This document shows, one piece after another, positions 26,103 to 34,708 of a stretch of DNA of 64,000 bases. A model generated the notes under the pieces. That model saw nothing but the letters and a program-made list of their open reading frames with translations, was not told the origin of the DNA and did not search any database. The translations under genes were made by a program, and so were the position numbers. Positions within the stretch are counted from its first letter, which is position 1; every line of letters begins with the position of its first letter. Location: NCBI RefSeq assembly GCF_031822435.1, contig NZ_JAVQLW010000001.1, positions 2,737,501 to 2,801,500 of the forward strand, given 5' to 3'. Source of the stretch: Paracoccus sp. MBLB3053. Lineage in GTDB: Bacteria > Pseudomonadota > Alphaproteobacteria > Rhodobacterales > Rhodobacteraceae.

Positions 26103-26356
26103 AATTGCGAACCCGCCGCCTGTTCCTTGGTCGCGAAGGGTATCATCGCCGTCGCATGATCGACGCAACGCGGATCATGCCCGTCGTTTTCGCCATCTTC
26201 GTCCTGCTTCCCCCGGTCTGGCTGCCCCAGAAATTCAGCTTTGCGACGGGAACGGTCTGGTTGGCGCTGGGCTGGCTTGCGACGATCGCGCTCACGGCCG
26301 CGCTGCATCGCGCCATCGGACCCATCCGCCCGGCCGAGGAAGACGATGACACCTGA
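26099..26356 (+). CDS. Small two-helix membrane protein partnered with the SSF kinase
   Basis: About 85 residues from ATG 26099, which overlaps the preceding stop (ATGA). It has a basic N-terminus, two membrane helices (IMPVVFAIFVLLPPVWL and VWLALGWLATIALTAAL) and an acidic tail. Its end overlaps the start of the SSF-kinase by 11 nt. Small two-helix subunits accompany several sodium:solute symporters (for example DUF485 or DUF4212 proteins); I see no sequence match to those, but size, topology and coupling suggest a similar accessory role. Alternative starts at 26156 or 26177 would shorten the N-terminus. Confidence 0.65.
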   Translation: MKLRTRRLFLGREGYHRRRMIDATRIMPVVFAIFVLLPPVWLPQKFSFATGTVWLALGWLATIALTAALHRAIGPIRPAEEDDDT

Positions 26357-29021
26357 AACGCTTAGCGCGGCAGCGGTTCTCTATGTCGGCTTCATGTTTC
26401 TTCTGGCACATGCGGCAGACCGTGCGGCCGCCGCGGGACGCTGGAAGTGGATGAACCAGCCGATCATCTATACCCTGTCTCTGTCAGTCTATTGCTCGGC
26501 ATGGACCTTTTATGGCGCCGTGGGCTATGCGAGCCGTTCGGGGCTTGAATTCCTCACCATCTATCTTGGTCCCGGCATCGTCTTTGCCGGAGCATGGTGG
26601 GGCGTGCGCCATCTTGTCCGGGTCGCGCGCATGCATCGCGTCACCTCGGTTGCGGATCTGATTTCCAGCCGTTTCGGAAAATCGGCAAGCCTTGCCGCTC
26701 TGGTCACCCTGATCGCGGTGACGGCGGCAACGCCGTATATTGCCTTGCAACTGCAATCGGTCTCGATGGCGCTGACCGCTTTCGCCGAGGCGGGACAGCC
26801 CCTTCCCGGCAGCGTGCCCTTCTGGACGGCAATGGGCCTGGGCGCTTTCACCATCCTTTTCGGCACGCGCAACCTGGCTGCGGATGAACGCCATCACGGC
26901 GTCGTCATGGCCATTGCGCTAGAGGCCATCGTCAAGCTCGCTGCCTTCATCGCGGTCGGCACCTATGTGTTGTGGGGGCTGGCGGATGGGCCGGCGGATA
27001 TTCTCGCGCGGATCGAGCGGATGGCAAGCCAGCCCGAGGGCACGGGCTGGACGATCAAGCCGGACCGCTGGATCGTCCTCATCACGCTGTCGGGCGCGGC
27101 CGTTCTCGTGCTGCCCCGCATGTTCCAGGTGCTCGTCGTCGAGGCCCATGACGAAGACCGCCTGCGCCAGGCCGGCTGGGCATTTCCGCTGTATCTCTTC
27201 ATCCTTTCGTTTCTCGTCCTGCCGATCGCGGTCATCGGGGACGAGTTGCTGCCGGCGGGATCGAACCCGGACCTGCACGTTCTTGCCCTGCCCCTGTCGC
27301 AGGGCAAGGACAAGCTTGCGGCATTCGCCTTCATCGGCGGGTTTTCATCGGCCATGTCCATGGTCGTCGTCAGTGCCATCGCGCTTTCGACGATGATGGC
27401 GAACCATTGGCTCGTGCCATTCTGGCTGTGGCTCAGACATGGCGGTTTCAGGGCCAAACCCCTGCCCGGCGCCACGCGCGAGGATCTGAGGGTGCTGATG
27501 CTGAACGCCCGCCGCCTTGCCATCCTGTGCATTCTTGCCGCGGGCTGGGCCTATCACCGGATGTCGGGCGGAACATCGGCGCTTGCCGTGATGGGGATCG
27601 TCGCCTTTTCGGGAATGGCGCAGGTGCTGCCCGCGATGACGGCCGGGCTGTTCTGGCGCGGCGCGACAAGGCGGGGGGCGATCGCGGGCATTTCCGCCGG
27701 CTCGCTGATCTGGTTGTGCATGATCTTCCTGCCCTCGCTCGGCCTGCTGCCCCATCCGGTCATCTCGATCGGGATAGATCCCTTCGCCGGAACCGTTCTG
27801 CTGGCGCTGACGGTCAATGTCGCTCTGCTGACGCTTGTCTCCCTGTTCGATTTTCCCCACCCGGTCGAAAGAATGCAGGCGCTTTCCTTCGTCCATGCAG
27901 TTTCGCCCGACAGCACGCCGCGAAACTCGACGGATGATGCCGGCTCCGAGGCCCTGCTTGCGCTGGCCGGGCGGCTCTGGGGCAGCGACCGCGCGCTTGA
28001 GGATTTCCAGAACGCGGCGGCCCTGCAGGGGAAATCGGGCTATCTGCCGGATCTGACCCCTCGTTTCCTGTCGGATTTCGAACGCCAGCTTGCCGGCACG
28101 GTCGGCGCGGCTACGGCCGGTGCGCTGATGTCCCGGGTCGCCGGGCACGGCAATATCACAGTGGCGGATCTGATGGATGTGGCCGGTGAGGCCAGCAGGG
28201 CAAGGGCAGACAACCTGCGCCTTGAAAACGCGACCGAAGAACTGGAACGCGCCGCACGCAAGCTGCGGGAGGCGAATGAGAAGCTGACTGTCCTGTCGCA
28301 GCAGAAAGACGCCTTCCTGGCGCAGATCAGCCATGAATTGCGCACCCCCATGACCTCGATCCGCGCATTTTCCGAGTTTTTGCGCGAACCCGACCTGCCG
28401 CAGCAGGAACGCGACCGCTTCGCCAGCATCATCCATGACGAGGCCGGCCGCCTGACCCGGCTGATCGACGACCTGCTCGACCTTGCCTTGCTTGAAGGTG
28501 GACGGGCAAAGATCTCGCCGACAGTCGTCAACCTGCACGATCTGATCGATCGGGCGCTGGCCTCGGCCCGCGCCTCGGGCGGGGCGCGGGATTTCACCAT
28601 CCTGCGCGATCCTCCGGCGGAGCATCTCATGGTGATCACCGATGCCGACCGATTGCTTCAGGTTCTGATCAACGTGCTTGCGAATGCCCGGAAATACTGT
28701 GCCGCCGCACGGCCCGAGATCCGCATCGAAACGAAGCGCATGCGGGACGGCACGGCCGAGATCGTGATCAGCGACAATGGCAGTGGCATCCCGCCAGAAC
28801 AGGCCGCGCTGATCTTCGAGAAATTCGCGCGGCTCGACGACAATTCCCGTGCCGGCGGGGCCGGTCTCGGGCTCGCCATCTCGCGCGAGATCATGCAGGC
28901 CCTTGACGGCTCGATCAGCTACCTGCCCGGCCAGGGCGGCGCGGCCTTTCGCATTCTTTTGCCCAGAAGGCCGCATCAGGTGGGCGATGGCGATCCCGCC
29001 AGGCAAGCGGCTTCGGGCTAA
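26346..29021 (+). CDS. SSF transporter-histidine kinase fusion (CbrA/CrbS-like)
   Basis: 891 residues from ATG 26346. The first 500 or so residues are a sodium:solute-symporter fold with many membrane helices (for example YCSAWTFYGAVGYASRSG and FIGGFSSAMSMVVVSAIALS). After a linker and coiled coil comes a HisKA domain with His near residue 662 in QISHELRTPM, then an ATPase domain with N box (INVLANARKYC), G1 (ISDNGSGIP) and G2 (GGAGLGLAI). In gamma-proteobacteria CbrA senses histidine and CrbS controls acetate use. No dedicated regulator follows, so the NarL-type regulator or the DHp-bearing XRE protein upstream are candidate partners. Confidence 0.9.
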   Translation: MTPETLSAAAVLYVGFMFLLAHAADRAAAAGRWKWMNQPIIYTLSLSVYCSAWTFYGAVGYASRSGLEFLTIYLGPGIVFAGAWWGVRHLVRVARMHRVTSVADLISSRFGKSASLAALVTLIAVTAATPYIALQLQSVSMALTAFAEAGQPLPGSVPFWTAMGLGAFTILFGTRNLAADERHHGVVMAIALEAIVKLAAFIAVGTYVLWGLADGPADILARIERMASQPEGTGWTIKPDRWIVLITLSGAAVLVLPRMFQVLVVEAHDEDRLRQAGWAFPLYLFILSFLVLPIAVIGDELLPAGSNPDLHVLALPLSQGKDKLAAFAFIGGFSSAMSMVVVSAIALSTMMANHWLVPFWLWLRHGGFRAKPLPGATREDLRVLMLNARRLAILCILAAGWAYHRMSGGTSALAVMGIVAFSGMAQVLPAMTAGLFWRGATRRGAIAGISAGSLIWLCMIFLPSLGLLPHPVISIGIDPFAGTVLLALTVNVALLTLVSLFDFPHPVERMQALSFVHAVSPDSTPRNSTDDAGSEALLALAGRLWGSDRALEDFQNAAALQGKSGYLPDLTPRFLSDFERQLAGTVGAATAGALMSRVAGHGNITVADLMDVAGEASRARADNLRLENATEELERAARKLREANEKLTVLSQQKDAFLAQISHELRTPMTSIRAFSEFLREPDLPQQERDRFASIIHDEAGRLTRLIDDLLDLALLEGGRAKISPTVVNLHDLIDRALASARASGGARDFTILRDPPAEHLMVITDADRLLQVLINVLANARKYCAAARPEIRIETKRMRDGTAEIVISDNGSGIPPEQAALIFEKFARLDDNSRAGGAGLGLAISREIMQALDGSISYLPGQGGAAFRILLPRRPHQVGDGDPARQAASG

Positions 29022-29044
29022 ACGTTTTGGCAAGGTCTGGCTGC

Positions 29045-29071
29045 AATCATCCGGCAGAGAAACGGATGATT
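29045..29071. terminator. 9-bp perfect hairpin after the sensory operon
   Basis: AATCATCCG (29045-29053) pairs with CGGATGATT (29063-29071) over a 9-nt loop, between the SSF-kinase stop and the next start. There is no T tract, so it may attenuate or protect the message rather than end it. Confidence 0.4.
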
Positions 29072-29078
29072 CGGGCGG

Positions 29079-30200
29079 ATGATGGACAAGACAGGTGCGG
29101 CGCAATCCAACGGCGAGGGGAACGGGAACCGCATTGCCGTCCTGCGCCGCCTGATTGCCGAACGCGCGAGGGCGCGCGGCCTGTCTCTCGCCCAGGGGCA
29201 GGATCGTCTCGAAATACCGGTCGATCGGGCCGCGGCCATGGCACTTGGCCGGGCAGCCGAAAAGCAGCATCGCCTTGCCGTCTTTGTCGAAAAGGTCACG
29301 GAAGGTCAGACATCCCTTTCGGAAATCGCCGAGCTTCTGCCCGAACAGGCCCTGCTGGCCGTGGTCGAGGGCGGCCCCGACCAGCTTGGCGTCGTGGCCC
29401 TTTGTCCCGCCTTCCTCGCCTCGGTGATCGAAATGCAGGCGCTTGGGCGGGTCACGTCGCGACAGGCTCAGCCACGCCGCCCGACCCGTACGGATGCCGC
29501 GATCTCGGCCGAATTCGTGAACGGCCTTCTCGCGGAACTGGGGCGCGAATTCGCGCTGAGCGCAGAGATGCCCGGCTTTGCCGCATTCCGATATGCGACC
29601 TATCTCGACGATGCCCGTCCGCTTGGCCTGATGCTGGAGGACGGGCCGATGTATCGGCTTTCGCTAAGCTTCCGCATCGGAAGCGGTGGCCAGCGGGACG
29701 GACAGATCCTGGTCGCCCTGCCGACTCGCCTTGCCGAGGATGCGCCTTCCGCGCGGCGGAACGACCATGCCCAGATCCAGGCATTGCCGCCCTTACCGCA
29801 AGCGATCCGGACGTCTCTTGCGGGAGCGGTCCAGAAAGCACCGGTCCAACTGCGCGGCATTCTCTGCAGGCGCAAGGTAAGCCTGCAGGCCCTCAGGGGA
29901 ATGAAGTCGGGAACGCTCATCCCGCTGCCCCCGAACGCGCTGAACGACGCCCGCGTCGAGACCGCCGGAGGTCAGTTGCTTGCCCGCGGCAGGCTGGGAG
30001 AAATCGACGGGTTCCACGCCATCCGGCTGCAAGCCGGTTGCGACGAGCAGTCCTCTCCCGAGGCCACGTCAACGACCACGCGGCTGATCCAGGAAACGGC
30101 TGCGCCCGAAAACCGCTCTTCTGGCCTTGATCTCGACCGGGCCGACCCCGTCGAATCCTCGACGGCGCAGGACTTCGGCGATTTGCGCGCCGCGCGCTGA
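29079..30200 (+). CDS. FliM/FliN-type (SpoA domain) flagellar motor switch-like protein
   Basis: 373 residues; ATG codons at 29079 and 29082 are both possible. The N-terminal two thirds are divergent and only loosely like the FliM middle domain. The segment from about residue 245 (AGAVQKAPVQLRGILCRRKV, then LRGMKSGTLIPLP, then VETAGGQLLARGRLGEIDG) is a SpoA/FliMN_C domain, which forms the C-ring of the flagellar motor. A variable acidic tail of about 45 residues follows. No other flagellar gene is adjacent, although fliG lies 22 kb away. It may be the lineage's dispersed FliM. Confidence 0.75.
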   Translation: MMDKTGAAQSNGEGNGNRIAVLRRLIAERARARGLSLAQGQDRLEIPVDRAAAMALGRAAEKQHRLAVFVEKVTEGQTSLSEIAELLPEQALLAVVEGGPDQLGVVALCPAFLASVIEMQALGRVTSRQAQPRRPTRTDAAISAEFVNGLLAELGREFALSAEMPGFAAFRYATYLDDARPLGLMLEDGPMYRLSLSFRIGSGGQRDGQILVALPTRLAEDAPSARRNDHAQIQALPPLPQAIRTSLAGAVQKAPVQLRGILCRRKVSLQALRGMKSGTLIPLPPNALNDARVETAGGQLLARGRLGEIDGFHAIRLQAGCDEQSSPEATSTTTRLIQETAAPENRSSGLDLDRADPVESSTAQDFGDLRAAR

Positions 30201-30376
30201 CCGCGCGGCAGAGATTGTCTTCGCGGATGGTGACAAAACAGGGTTTTTACCCGCCGACATTGCGGCCATTTGCCCTCCCCGCCTCCGAAACGTGCAGATT
30301 CCCCTTGAAAAGCCGGGCGTCTGGACGCATGTAGCTTGCGCCCGCACACAGGCGGATCACCCCTACAGGAGAGAAC

Positions 30377-30595
30377 ATGGCCAAGGAAGAAATGCTCGAA
30401 TTCCCCGGCGTCGTGAAGGAACTCCTGCCCAATGCGACATTCCGGGTCGAGCTAGAGAACGGCCATGAGATCATCGCACATATGGCAGGAAAGATGCGCA
30501 AGAACCGTATCCGGGTTCTGGCCGGCGACAAGGTTCAGGTGGAAATGAACACCTATGACCTGACCAAAGGGCGGATCAATTACCGCTTCAAGTAA
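30377..30595 (+). CDS. infA: Translation initiation factor IF-1
   Basis: 72 residues, the exact family length. The sequence [20 protein letters not shown] with [19 protein letters not shown] and a C-terminal GRINYRFK is that of bacterial IF-1, an OB-fold protein that occupies the ribosomal A site during initiation. An AGGAG site lies 7 nt before the ATG. The 176 bp upstream must hold its promoter. A hairpin follows its stop before maf. Confidence 0.98.
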   Translation: MAKEEMLEFPGVVKELLPNATFRVELENGHEIIAHMAGKMRKNRIRVLAGDKVQVEMNTYDLTKGRINYRFK

Positions 30596-30606
30596 GCTCT
30601 CTGCCT

Positions 30607-30629
30607 CATCTGCGGCGATGCCGCAGATG
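30607..30629. terminator. 9-bp hairpin between infA and maf
   Basis: CATCTGCGG (30607-30615) pairs perfectly with CCGCAGATG (30621-30629) across a 5-nt loop, 11 bp after the infA stop. There is no T tract. It may be an attenuator or an RNA-stability element that separates high infA from lower maf expression. Confidence 0.45.
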
Positions 30630-30653
30630 CAGCGACAGAACAGGGCCACGAAC

Positions 30654-31286
30654 ATGACTGATACGAACACCCCCCGCCCGGACGAATCGGCAAGCGGGGA
30701 TTTTCATATTCGGACACGGCTTGTCCTTGGCTCGGCCAGCCCGCGTCGGCTCGAGCTTCTGGCCCAGATCGGCATTCGCCCCGACCAGGTCATGCCCGCC
30801 GACATCGACGAAACCCCGAGACCCCGCGAAGACGTGCGCGACTATACGTCGCGCATGGCCCGCGAAAAGGCGCAGGCGCTCAGCGGCCAGGCTTCCGGCG
30901 CCATTCTTTGCGCCGATACCTCGGTTGCGGCCGGTCGCCGGATTCTGGGCAAGCCCGCTGACGCGGACGAGGCCCGCGCCTTCCTGCGGCTTCTGTCCGG
31001 GCGACGTCACCGGGTTCTGACTTCGGTCGCGCTTGCCCATGCCGGGCGGCTTCACGAAAGGCTCGTCGAAACAACGATCCGGCTGCGACCCCTGAACAAT
31101 GCCGAGATCGAGGATTACATCGTTTCGCAGGAATGGCAGGGCAAGGCCGGCGGCTACGGCATTCAGGGCCGCGCCGGTGCCTTTGTCGCATGGCTCCAGG
31201 GGTCTTACAGCGCCGTCGTCGGCCTGCCCCTGGCAGAAACCGCAACTTTGCTCGCCCATGCAGGAATCCGGGGGATGAAGGAATGA
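30654..31286 (+). CDS. maf: Maf-family nucleoside triphosphate pyrophosphatase
   Basis: 210 residues from ATG 30654; an earlier in-frame ATG at 30618 lies inside the hairpin. The Maf signature [18 protein letters not shown] starts near residue 23, followed by [11 protein letters not shown], the catalytic-type [10 protein letters not shown], and QGRAGAFV. Maf proteins hydrolyse modified or non-canonical nucleoside triphosphates (dTTP/UTP/m5UTP or m7GTP subfamilies) to the monophosphate. The start of the RNase E/G gene overlaps its stop by 4 nt, so the infA-maf-RNase-yacG set is one operon. Confidence 0.95.
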   Translation: MTDTNTPRPDESASGDFHIRTRLVLGSASPRRLELLAQIGIRPDQVMPADIDETPRPREDVRDYTSRMAREKAQALSGQASGAILCADTSVAAGRRILGKPADADEARAFLRLLSGRRHRVLTSVALAHAGRLHERLVETTIRLRPLNNAEIEDYIVSQEWQGKAGGYGIQGRAGAFVAWLQGSYSAVVGLPLAETATLLAHAGIRGMKE

Positions 31287-32341
31287 AGGGACGCCAGATC
31301 GTTCTGGGACAGGTCTTCGGTCGCGATGCCGCGGCATTGATGCAGGACGGCAGGCTCGAGGACCTGATCATCGACGCCGGCAACCTTACCCCGCTTGCGC
31401 CCGGAGCGATCTGCCGCGGCCGCGTGGACAGGCTGGTCAAGGGCCAGGGCGGTGTCTTCCTGCGCCTGCCGGATGGCGAACGCGGCTATCTGCGCGATCG
31501 CAGCGGCCTGCGCGAAGGTCAGACCATCCTTGTCCAGGTCAATGGCAGCGCCGAAGACGGCAAGGCCATTCCCGTCAGCTCGCGCCTGAACTTCCGCGGC
31601 CGCCATGTCATCGTCACGCCCAGCACTCCCGGCGTGAACGTCTCGCGCCGGATCCGCGAACAGGAGATCCGCGATGAACTCGCGCAGCTTGGTGAAGCCG
31701 CGATCGAAGAGATGGCAGAGCGGCCGGGCCTTGTCTTCCGCAGCGTTGCCGCATCCGCGGAACTCGACGAAATTGCGGATGAGCTGAACCAGCTTCTTGA
31801 GCTTGCCCGCAATGTCCTGGCCGATCATGACGGACCGCCCGAACTGCTGCTGGACGCCCCCGAGCCGGGCGAGGCCGCCTGGCAGGACTGGGCCGAGCCC
31901 GAACCCGACTCGGTCGAAGATGGCCCCGATGCCTTCGAGCAGACCGGCGCGACCGAAGCGGTCGAGTCGCTGCTTTCACCGCGCGTCGATCTGGGCGGCG
32001 GCGCCTGGGCCGAGATCGAGCCCCTGCGCGCGCTTGTCGCGATCGACGTGAACACCGGATCGGATCACACGCCGGCAGCCGGGCTCAAGGCCAATATCGC
32101 CTTGGCTCGCGATCTTGCAAGGCAGCTTCGACTGCGCGGACTGGGCGGGCAGATCGTCGTCGATTTCGCCCCCATGCCCAAGCGCGATCGCGGCACGCTC
32201 GAACAGATCCTGCGCGCGGCCTTCAAGACGGAATCGGCTGAAACCGTCCTGATCGGCTGGACTGCGATGGGCCTTTACGAAATCAGCCGCAAGCGCGACC
32301 GCCTGCCGCTCAGCCGCCTCGCCGCGGCGGAGAAGGCGTGA
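31283..32341 (+). CDS. Ribonuclease E/G family protein (short RNase G-like)
   Basis: 352 residues from ATG 31283, clearly shorter than RNase E and lacking the C-terminal scaffold. It retains an N-terminal S1-like segment ([20 protein letters not shown]), the RNase H-like region ([15 protein letters not shown]) and the metal-binding catalytic part, [12 protein letters not shown] and IVVDFAPM, with the expected Asp residues. Enzymes of this family cleave single-stranded RNA and process rRNA. An acidic insertion (about residues 190-220) interrupts the core. It shares a base with yacG (TGATG). Confidence 0.9.
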   Translation: MKGRQIVLGQVFGRDAAALMQDGRLEDLIIDAGNLTPLAPGAICRGRVDRLVKGQGGVFLRLPDGERGYLRDRSGLREGQTILVQVNGSAEDGKAIPVSSRLNFRGRHVIVTPSTPGVNVSRRIREQEIRDELAQLGEAAIEEMAERPGLVFRSVAASAELDEIADELNQLLELARNVLADHDGPPELLLDAPEPGEAAWQDWAEPEPDSVEDGPDAFEQTGATEAVESLLSPRVDLGGGAWAEIEPLRALVAIDVNTGSDHTPAAGLKANIALARDLARQLRLRGLGGQIVVDFAPMPKRDRGTLEQILRAAFKTESAETVLIGWTAMGLYEISRKRDRLPLSRLAAAEKA

Positions 32342-32490
32342 TGGCCTGCCCGATCTGCGGCAAGCCGGCGGACGAGAAATACCGCCCCTTCTGCTCGCGT
32401 CGTTGCGCCGACGTTGATCTGGCCCGCTGGCTGCGGGGGGATTACCGCATCCCGGGCGAGCCCGTCAGCGAGAGTGAAAAAGAAGATTAA
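32341..32490 (+). CDS. yacG: DNA gyrase inhibitor / zinc-ribbon protein YacG
   Basis: 49 residues, too short for routine gene finding. The sequence [20 protein letters not shown] continues with [11 protein letters not shown], giving the four zinc-binding cysteines in CxxC...CxxxC form and the RW motif of YacG, followed by an acidic tail. E. coli YacG binds the GyrB subunit and inhibits gyrase. Its ATG overlaps the stop of the RNase E/G gene by one base, and tRNA-Phe follows 77 bp later, a gene order I associate with Rhodobacterales. Confidence 0.95.
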   Translation: MACPICGKPADEKYRPFCSRRCADVDLARWLRGDYRIPGEPVSESEKED

Positions 32491-32567
32491 GTTTTTGCTT
32501 TTTCGCTCTGGACACGGCCGCGCGGGTATCCTAGTTACGCGCCTGCCGAAAGCGAAAAGGCAACGGC

Positions 32568-32643
32568 GCCCGGATAGCTCAGTTGGTAGAGCAGCGGATT
32601 GAAAATCCGCGTGTCGGTGGTTCGAATCCGCCTCCGGGCACCA
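32568..32643 (+). tRNA. tRNA-Phe (anticodon GAA)
   Basis: The 76-nt cloverleaf starts GCCCGGATAGCTCAGTTGG and ends with an encoded CCA. The anticodon loop ATTGAAAAT gives GAA. The acceptor stem GCCCGGA/TCCGGGC and T arm with GGTTCGAATCC are complete. Confidence 0.97.
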
Positions 32644-33266
32644 CTTTTTCCCCTTGAAATCGTTGGTGTCTCGAAGACGCAAACATGTCTGTCTCTCGAC
32701 CGAGAGAAGACGTCTTTCATGCGACGTTCGGCTGTGACGTGCAAAGGCACCCCTTTGGCCGCGTCAGCGACGAAAGCGGCAGCCCTTCAACCCGTGCCCA
32801 GCCTCGGATCACATGGACGCCTTCCGCGGGAAGCATGCATTGCACCTGGCGCGCCCCATCCTTCGTCACAAGGGTCCGTTGCCAACAAGCCGGACTGGCG
32901 GGGCCGGCCCTGCGGTCGGATCGGATTTCGAAGCGGCGAGTTCCGCCCGGTCCCCAAGCGCTTTTCACGCCGGCGCGTCACGCGGCGGTTGAACGCCGCC
33001 CACGGGATCAAATTCCCGGCAGCAGCGGGGCGTGCGGCGCTGGGGCCGACCTGTATATAAGAACAGTCTCGACCAGAAACTGTTTGACGGACGATTTGCC
33101 AATGGGCCCAAATGCGCTGGAAAGCAGGCCCTTGGTAAGTTGTGAATCGGTTGGCCGGGATTTTAAGCAGGACTCACTTTCTCATTAACAAATTTCAAGA
33201 ACAATAAGTTAAGGGACATTCCTGCCGAACTCCTCCCGACACGTTCGAGAAAGACGGAGTTGGACT
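32644..33266. other. Intergenic stretch, no gene seen
   Basis: About 620 bp. Several open frames of 60-160 codons exist on both strands, but they either run through the tRNA or have no ribosome-binding site and no recognisable sequence. A drop in GC content at about 33,050-33,240 suggests the promoter of the prenyltransferase operon. Confidence 0.5.
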
Positions 33267-34706
33267 TTGCGCCTGAATGATGCTGCGCTGGTTGTGGACA
33301 TGGACGGCACGCTCATCAAAAGCGACAGCCTTCATGAAACGCTGCTTCGGCTGGTGGTCGAACATCCCATTCCCTCGATCGGCCTGCCCGGCCTGGTCAC
33401 GCGGGGGAAGCCCGAGTTCAAGCGCCTGGTCGCCGATCGCAAGATCCTGGCCCCCGACAATCTGCCCTATAACGAGGCCGTCATCGAGATGGTGCGGCGG
33501 GCACGCGCCGAAGGACGGACAACGGCCCTTGTCTCGGCCGCGGATCACCGACAGGTGGAAGTGGTCGCGGCACATCTTGGCCTTTTCGATCTGGCCGTCG
33601 GGACCGGCGCGATGGCGGCCGGCGCGGGCAATATCGCGGGCTCCGGCAAGGCCGCGCTGCTGCGCCAGACCTTCGGGGAAAAGGGGTTCGACTATATTGG
33701 CGACAGCCGGGCCGACCTGCCGGTCTGGGCCGCCGCACGCGATGCCTATGTCGTCGGTCCATCAACGGGCCTGCACAAGGCGGCCGAGGAACACGGGCTG
33801 CGGCTGATCGCCGTCGACAAGCCGGGCCCGCGCTGGCGTCCCGCCCTGCGCGCGATGCGTCCCCATCAATGGTCCAAGAACTTCCTTGTCCTGCTGCCGG
33901 CCCTTGCGGCGCATGATCTTTCGGCGCTCGGCCCGGCCCTGATCGCCATGTTGATCTTCTGCTTCGTCGCCTCATCGGTCTATCTGCTGAACGACCTCAT
34001 CGACCTTCCCTCGGACAGGGCCCATCCGCGCAAGCGCCTGCGGCCCTTCGCCTCGGGCGCGCTCAAGATCCGCGACGGGCTGATGCTTGCGGCGGGCCTG
34101 ATGGTGGTGTCGCTTTTGCTGTCGCTGGCGCTGCTGCCGCCGCTGTTCCTTGCCGTGCTCGCCCTCTATTTCGTCACGACCTTTGCCTATTCGATCTGGC
34201 TCAAGCGCAAGGTCCTGATCGATGTGGTCACGCTGGCCGGACTTTACACCTTGCGCATCATCGCGGGCGCGGCCGCGACCGGGATCATCCTGTCCCCCTG
34301 GCTGCTCGGCTTTTCGATGTTCATCTTCTTCTCGCTCGCCGCGATCAAGCGTCAGGCCGAGCTGACTGATTTCGGCAAGAACGGCGACGAAAAGCCTGCG
34401 GGCCGCGGTTACATGGCAAGCGACCTGCCAGTGGTGCGCGGCATCGCGATCTCGGCCGGTCAGGCCGCCGTTCTCGTCTTTGCGCTATATGTCAACAGCA
34501 CCGCGATCGAAGACCTCTACAAGCGCCCGGAACTGATGTGGCTGATCTGCCCCATCCTTCTCTACTGGCTGGGCCGAATGGAGCTGATGACCCATCGCGG
34601 CTACATGTCCGACGACCCGATCGTCTTTGCCGCACGCGACAGGGTCAGCCAGGTCTGCGTTCTGACCATGGCGCTCGTCGTGGTCGCGGCCGTCTTCGGA
34701 GGCTAG
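33267..34706 (+). CDS. HAD-phosphatase/UbiA prenyltransferase fusion (decaprenyl-phosphate phosphoribosyltransferase-like)
   Basis: 479 residues, apparently from a TTG start at 33267 with GGAG 7 nt upstream. Residues 1-190 are a HAD phosphatase: DMDGTLIKSD with Asp11/Asp13, LVSAADH, and GDSRADLPVW. From about 195 it is a UbiA-type membrane prenyltransferase with MRPHQWSKN and the prenyl-diphosphate motif NDLIDLPSDRAHPRKRLRPF, the form seen in mycobacterial Rv3806c. That family attaches phosphoribose to polyprenyl phosphate, and the HAD half would remove the 5'-phosphate. About nine membrane helices. It heads an operon with a GT-C transferase and an SMR flippase. Confidence 0.85.
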   Translation: MRLNDAALVVDMDGTLIKSDSLHETLLRLVVEHPIPSIGLPGLVTRGKPEFKRLVADRKILAPDNLPYNEAVIEMVRRARAEGRTTALVSAADHRQVEVVAAHLGLFDLAVGTGAMAAGAGNIAGSGKAALLRQTFGEKGFDYIGDSRADLPVWAAARDAYVVGPSTGLHKAAEEHGLRLIAVDKPGPRWRPALRAMRPHQWSKNFLVLLPALAAHDLSALGPALIAMLIFCFVASSVYLLNDLIDLPSDRAHPRKRLRPFASGALKIRDGLMLAAGLMVVSLLLSLALLPPLFLAVLALYFVTTFAYSIWLKRKVLIDVVTLAGLYTLRIIAGAAATGIILSPWLLGFSMFIFFSLAAIKRQAELTDFGKNGDEKPAGRGYMASDLPVVRGIAISAGQAAVLVFALYVNSTAIEDLYKRPELMWLICPILLYWLGRMELMTHRGYMSDDPIVFAARDRVSQVCVLTMALVVVAAVFGG

Positions 34707-34708
34707 TC

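Noticed and set aside
32717..32968. 83-codon minus-strand frame in the gap before the prenyltransferase operon
   Set aside because: No ribosome-binding site and no recognisable sequence; could at most be a remnant.
32599..33060. 153-codon plus-strand frame beginning in tRNA-Phe
   Set aside because: It starts inside the tRNA and its product is a typical tRNA-shadow peptide.
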